Assembly: GCA_023481025.1 (NCBI GenBank)
Contig: JAMCWV010000171.1
Coordinates: 1 to 18,148 of the forward strand
Source of the DNA: Gammaproteobacteria bacterium
GTDB lineage: Bacteria; Pseudomonadota; Gammaproteobacteria; Enterobacterales; Alteromonadaceae
Direction: 5' to 3'
DNA: 18,148 nucleotides
The first letter of the stretch is position 1. Every line of letters begins with the position of its first letter. A program made the position numbers and the translations under genes. A model generated the notes under the pieces. The model had not been told where the DNA came from and made no database searches. It saw only the letters and a list, made by a program, of their open reading frames with translations. Positions 15,618 to 18,148 of the stretch are shown one piece after another.

Positions 15618-16493
15618 ATGTCGTTGTATGTAAATACAAACGTCTCTTCACTGAATGCACAGCGTCAGCTGATGACTTCAGGTCAGGGCTTAAACACTGC
15701 GTTTGAGCGTTTATCTTCAGGTTTTCGTATCAACAGCGCTGCTGATGATGCTGCAGGCCTGCAAATTTCAAACCGCATGACATCGCAAATCAATGGTCTG
15801 AACCAAGCGGTTCGTAACGCCAACGACGGCATTTCAGTAGCTCAGGTCGCTGAAGGTGCTTTGCAGGAATCAACCAACATGCTGCAGCGTATGCGCGAAC
15901 TGGTGATTCAGGCGGATAACGGTGTGAATGGTGATGCAGAGCGTAAAGCTATCCAGGAAGAAATTGGTCAGCTACGCACTGAAATTAACCGTGTTGCACA
16001 AACTACAGAATTTTCAGGCCAGAAAATCTTGAATGGTGCCGATGATAGCGGTGATGTGGCAGTTGCAGCAAAATCGTTTAGCTTCCTGGTAGGTTCTACT
16101 GGTGGCAATGGTGAAAATATTTCTGTTGATGTTAGCGCAATGAATGTTGCTAACTTAGGCTTGACAGCCGATATTACTGCAGGTATCGGCGCAATTGATG
16201 TTGAGTCAGATTCATTTACATCTGAGCAACGATTAGCTTCAATTGACGCTGCTATCAGTGAAGTAGGTGCACAGCGATCAAGCCTGGGTGCAGTGCAAAA
16301 CCGGTTCCAGTCTACGATTGCTAACTTAAGCAACGTATCTGAAAACGTATCGGCAGCACGCTCGCGTATTATGGACACTGACTTTGCTGCAGAAACAGCG
16401 CAGTTAACTAAGTTCCAGATCACGCAGCAGGCGAGTACGGCAATTCTTGCACAGGCGAATCAACGTCCACAGGCGGCGTTGTCACTGCTGTAA
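15618..16493 (+). CDS. fliC: Flagellin 6
   Basis: This 291-aa flagellin is the partner of copy 5 in a recent duplication. The D0/D1 regions are almost identical in DNA, while the central 100 or so residues (NGADDSGDVAVAAKSFSFLV, GLTADITAGIGAIDVESDSF) are unrelated to copy 5. This pattern fits duplication followed by gene conversion at the ends, or by selection for diversity on the exposed part. It ends LSLL. Its terminator lies just upstream of the inverted-repeat segment that controls copy 7. Confidence 0.97.
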   Translation: MSLYVNTNVSSLNAQRQLMTSGQGLNTAFERLSSGFRINSAADDAAGLQISNRMTSQINGLNQAVRNANDGISVAQVAEGALQESTNMLQRMRELVIQADNGVNGDAERKAIQEEIGQLRTEINRVAQTTEFSGQKILNGADDSGDVAVAAKSFSFLVGSTGGNGENISVDVSAMNVANLGLTADITAGIGAIDVESDSFTSEQRLASIDAAISEVGAQRSSLGAVQNRFQSTIANLSNVSENVSAARSRIMDTDFAAETAQLTKFQITQQASTAILAQANQRPQAALSLL

Positions 16494-16518
16494 GCTTTTA
16501 AAGAACTCCCCTAACCGC

Positions 16519-16544
16519 AAAGCCGGGCCTAGTGCTCGGCTTTT
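16519..16544 (+). terminator. Terminator of fliC6
   Basis: Same as the fliC5 terminator except that GCCCGGC is GCTCGGC, leaving one G-T pair; loop CTAGT. Confidence 0.85.
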
Positions 16545-16565
16545 GCGTTTAAAATGGCACATGTC

Positions 16566-16589
16566 AGCCGCGCGACTCGATGCGAAGCC
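16566..16589. repeat. Left 24-bp inverted repeat of the putative flagellin switch
   Basis: It begins AGCCGCGCGACTCGA, has T at position 16, then GCGAAGCC. The reverse complement of 16899-16922 matches at 23 of 24 positions. I found no other copy in the window. Confidence 0.92.
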
Positions 16590-16597
16590 TACAAAGC

Positions 16598-16624
16598 AAA
16601 AAACCAAGCCAGAGCTTGGTTTTT
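16598..16624. terminator. Bidirectional terminator inside the inverted-repeat segment
   Basis: CCAAGC (16604-16609) pairs with GCTTGG (16614-16619), loop CAGA, with A6 before and T5 after. It can act on either strand, as a switch boundary would require. Confidence 0.85.
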
Positions 16625-16654
16625 ATGCGGTCTACCGTTGGTTTTTTCTGACAT

Positions 16655-16714
16655 TTGAGAAAGAACCGGCTGGCCGGGAAAAGGAGGTTGTAGGGGGGCA
16701 TCCCAACCAGCCGG
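16655..16714 (+). ncRNA. Structured element B (candidate RNA), homologue of element A
   Basis: TTGAGAAAGAACCG (16655-16668) leads into stem CCGGCTGG (16666-16673) / CCAGCCGG (16707-16714). A CC/AA internal mismatch follows, then GGG/CCC, and a 23-base loop with AAAAGGAGGT and GGGGGGCAT. The layout matches element A with a different but still paired stem. It lies inside the putative invertible segment, upstream of the fliC7 promoter, so the fliC7 message would not include it. No terminator directly follows. Confidence 0.48.
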
Positions 16715-16853
16715 CAGACGCTTTTAACAATGCACACCCTGTGCCAGGTTGTAATTTTAGATAAAAAATAATAAGAAATCGATGGCGGCAGTGAAATAAC
16801 TGTACAAAAAGCAACCAACAATACAAGTTTTACATCATTAATCGAAAATTGAT

Positions 16854-16880
16854 TAAAGTTTAAGCTTAATTTGCCGATAA
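16854..16880 (+). promoter_or_regulatory. Consensus sigma28 promoter of fliC7
   Basis: TAAAGTTT (from 16854) and GCCGATAA (16873-16880) are both perfect, with 15 bp between the core boxes. It is the best sigma28 site in the window. Predicted start is about 16887, some 12 bp before the right inverted repeat. Confidence 0.92.
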
Positions 16881-16898
16881 ATGAAGACGAGGCTGGGG

Positions 16899-16922
16899 GG
16901 CTTCGCTTCGAGTCGCGCGGCT
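16899..16922. repeat. Right 24-bp inverted repeat, in the fliC7 leader
   Basis: Reverse complement of 16566-16589 with one mismatch. It lies between the predicted fliC7 start site and its ribosome-binding site, so inversion would separate promoter from gene without touching the coding sequence. Confidence 0.92.
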
Positions 16923-16933
16923 TAGGGGGGCTT

Positions 16934-17803
16934 ATGGCTCTTTTCGTCAATACTAATATCTCTTCATTAAATGCGCAGCGGCAACTTTTGGCCTCCTCAA
17001 TTGGCTTAAATTCCGCTTTTACTCGGTTATCCTCTGGATTTCGCATTAATAGTGCGGCGGATGATGCTGCTGGATTGCAAATTTCTAATCGTATGACATC
17101 GCAAGTGAATGGCTTGAACCAAGCAGTTCGCAATGCAAATGACGGCATTTCAGTCGCACAGGTTGCTGAAGGCGCATTGCAAGAAAGTACGAATATGTTG
17201 CAGCGTATGCGTGAACTCATTATCCAGGCTGACAACGGCGTAAATGGCAGTGCTGAGAAGTCTGCTATCCAAGAAGAAATCGCACAGTTGCAGCTAGAGT
17301 TAAATCGAGTTGCCGATACGACTGAGTTTTCGGGTAAAAAACTGTTGAATGGGGACATTGCCGCTGGTATTGGTTTCTTAGTTGGTGCCACAGGCAGTGC
17401 GTCTGAGCGTATCAGTTTTAGCGTTGCTAATATGCGAAGTGACGCTATAGGTGGTGGAGCCGAGGTAGACGGTAACCCGGTTGCAATTGCAAATGTAGCT
17501 GCGATAAACGTGAATTCAGCACAAAGCTCTCAAGATCAATTAGCCGTGTTAGACAGGGCCATTACTGAAGTGGGTTCACAACGTTCTCGTCTCGGTGCAG
17601 TGCAGAACCGATTTAACTCGACAATCAGTAACTTAAGCAACGTAGTGGAAAACGTATCAGCAGCGCGCTCGCGAATTATGGATACAGATTTTGCCGCAGA
17701 AACGGCAAAACTTGTCCGCTTTCAAATTATGCAACAGGCAAGCATTGCTATTTTGGCGCAAGCGAATCAGCGACCGCAAGCTGCTTTATCTTTATTAGGT
17801 TAG
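16934..17803 (+). CDS. fliC: Flagellin 7, divergent and possibly phase-variable
   Basis: This 289-aa flagellin is the most divergent copy. It begins MALFVNTNIS (others MSLYVNTNVS or MSLFVNTNVS) and has FTRLSS for FERLSS, RELIIQ for RELVIQ, QNRFNST for QNRFQST, SNVVENVS for SNVSENVS and IMQQASI for ITQQAST. It ends LSLLG. The start at 16934 matches its paralogs; the frame extends to a TTG at 16871, but that lies upstream of the predicted mRNA start. The only ribosome-binding candidate is AGGGGGG with a short 3-base gap, weaker than in the other copies. No terminator is visible after it, so it may read into flaG. Confidence 0.96.
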   Translation: MALFVNTNISSLNAQRQLLASSIGLNSAFTRLSSGFRINSAADDAAGLQISNRMTSQVNGLNQAVRNANDGISVAQVAEGALQESTNMLQRMRELIIQADNGVNGSAEKSAIQEEIAQLQLELNRVADTTEFSGKKLLNGDIAAGIGFLVGATGSASERISFSVANMRSDAIGGGAEVDGNPVAIANVAAINVNSAQSSQDQLAVLDRAITEVGSQRSRLGAVQNRFNSTISNLSNVVENVSAARSRIMDTDFAAETAKLVRFQIMQQASIAILAQANQRPQAALSLLG

Positions 17804-17833
17804 GTTCGCATTAACGCGGTAGTCAACAATAAC

Positions 17834-17860
17834 TAAAGTTGCCTAAAAAACCGCCGATAT
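17834..17860 (+). promoter_or_regulatory. Sigma28 promoter of the flaG unit
   Basis: TAAAGTTG from 17834, then GCCGATAT (17853-17860; 7 of 8) at the 15-bp core spacing. Leader of about 100 bases. Confidence 0.82.
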
Positions 17861-17965
17861 ATTAGTTATAATGGGTCCAAGATAGGGGTGATGTGTTTAC
17901 GCAGGGCGGAACAGGTTGGCGTAAGCCTTGCACGCACTAATGGGGACGCACATAGGAGGCTAAAA

Positions 17966-18148
17966 ATGAGTGTTGAATTTTCAGGTTCGGGGGTGGTTCC
18001 GGAACCAATCAAACAAGAGCAACAAACGGGGATGCGTGATATTGAACAAACCATTCAAGCCGTTCGTCAGGCCATTAGTATTGATAACGCTCAGCAGAAT
18101 AAACAGGTTCAGGCGGCGAATGAGCTATCACGGTTGAAAATACCGCAG
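17966..18148 (+). CDS. flaG: FlaG-like protein, 3'-truncated by the window edge
   Basis: The open frame runs from ATG to the last base with no stop, giving 61 residues (MSVEFSGSGVVPEPIKQEQQ, then a Gln-rich, probably helical stretch). AGGAGG lies 6 bases before the ATG. The conserved FlaG core (a segment near VKVID and the C-terminal IP) would lie beyond the window, so the family is inferred from position directly after flagellins, the sigma28 promoter and the N-terminal composition. FlaG homologues influence filament length and usually precede fliD and fliS. A different small flagellar protein cannot be excluded. Confidence 0.6.
   Translation, partial: MSVEFSGSGVVPEPIKQEQQTGMRDIEQTIQAVRQAISIDNAQQNKQVQAANELSRLKIPQ

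Larger units (their letters stand above)
16590..16898. other. Putative invertible promoter segment controlling fliC7
   Basis: The 309 bp between the inverted repeats contain a bidirectional terminator next to the left repeat, element B, and a consensus sigma28 promoter next to the right repeat aimed at fliC7. In the sequenced orientation fliC7 would be on. After inversion the promoter would face the 3' end of fliC6 and the terminator would sit in front of fliC7. This mirrors the Salmonella hix-bounded segment upstream of fljB, except that no recombinase gene lies inside. Inversion itself is inferred, not observed. Confidence 0.6.
16494..16933 (+). other. Gene-free 440-bp interval between fliC6 and fliC7
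   Basis: In order it holds the fliC6 terminator, left inverted repeat, bidirectional terminator, structured element B, an A/T-rich stretch, the fliC7 sigma28 promoter, right inverted repeat and a G-rich ribosome-binding region. Open frames crossing it on either strand look like chance or flagellin shadows. Confidence 0.75.

Noticed and set aside
16555..16569. TGGCACATGTCAGCC as a sigma54 promoter between fliC6 and fliC7
   Set aside because: GG and GC are 9 bp apart rather than the strict 10, and a terminator lies downstream.
16566..16922. The inverted-repeat segment as a MITE or insertion-sequence remnant
   Set aside because: No target-site duplication is visible outside the repeats, and the contents (promoter, terminator) are arranged as a switch. 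It remains the main alternative and is not fully excluded.
16871..16933. N-terminal extension of flagellin 7 from a TTG
   Set aside because: The TTG overlaps the -10 region, upstream of the predicted start site, and no paralog has an extension. The same logic excludes TTG 1615 for flgF and GTG 11136 for fliC2.
16564..17391. 275-codon open frame on the - strand across the fliC6-fliC7 gap and fliC7
   Set aside because: It is mostly antisense to the conserved flagellin coding region, has no recognisable domain, and similar shadows occur opposite other flagellin copies.
17867..17872. TATAAT as a sigma70 -10 box for flaG
   Set aside because: No acceptable -35 at 16-18 bp; the sigma28 site just upstream explains the region better.

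Overview
The window is a chromosomal flagellar (axial structure) locus from a polarly flagellated gammaproteobacterium. Gene order, sigma54- and sigma28-type promoters and protein signatures suggest Alteromonadales, perhaps Idiomarinaceae; that family-level guess is an inference from protein style, not a database match. All genes lie on the + strand.

Layout. 1-1374 is the 3' part of flgE (hook). 1375-1647 holds two terminators, an 11-bp tandem repeat and a near-consensus sigma54 promoter. 1648-9862 is flgF-flgG-flgH-flgI-flgJ-flgK-flgL: rod, L and P rings, rod cap/muramidase and hook-filament junction proteins. A terminator after flgH, sigma54-like sites before flgI and flgJ, and a sigma28-like site before flgL suggest the run is subdivided. 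10060-17803 carries seven tandem flagellin genes of 280-302 aa. Each has its own sigma28-type promoter (TAAA-like box, exactly 15 bp, GCCGATAA-like box), and fliC1-6 are each followed by an intrinsic terminator. The window ends inside a flaG-like gene with its own sigma28 promoter, probably leading into fliD/fliS.

The flagellins form three groups. Copies 1-3 have ITNR and TRFQ motifs and end LSLLG. Copies 4-6 have ISNR and TKFQ motifs, end LSLL, and share a structured 5' leader. Copy 7 is the most divergent.

The most exciting structure is upstream of fliC7. A 24-bp inverted repeat (23/24 matching) at 16566-16589 and 16899-16922 brackets a 309-bp segment. That segment contains a consensus sigma28 promoter aimed at fliC7, a bidirectional terminator beside the far repeat, and a structured element. 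Inversion would turn the promoter away and put the terminator in front of fliC7. This is the architecture of a flagellin phase-variation switch like Salmonella hin/hix-fljB, in a different setting and with no recombinase in the window. Two homologous hairpin elements (about 13244-13304 and 16655-16714), whose loops are conserved while their stems differ but stay paired, are a second candidate undescribed element.
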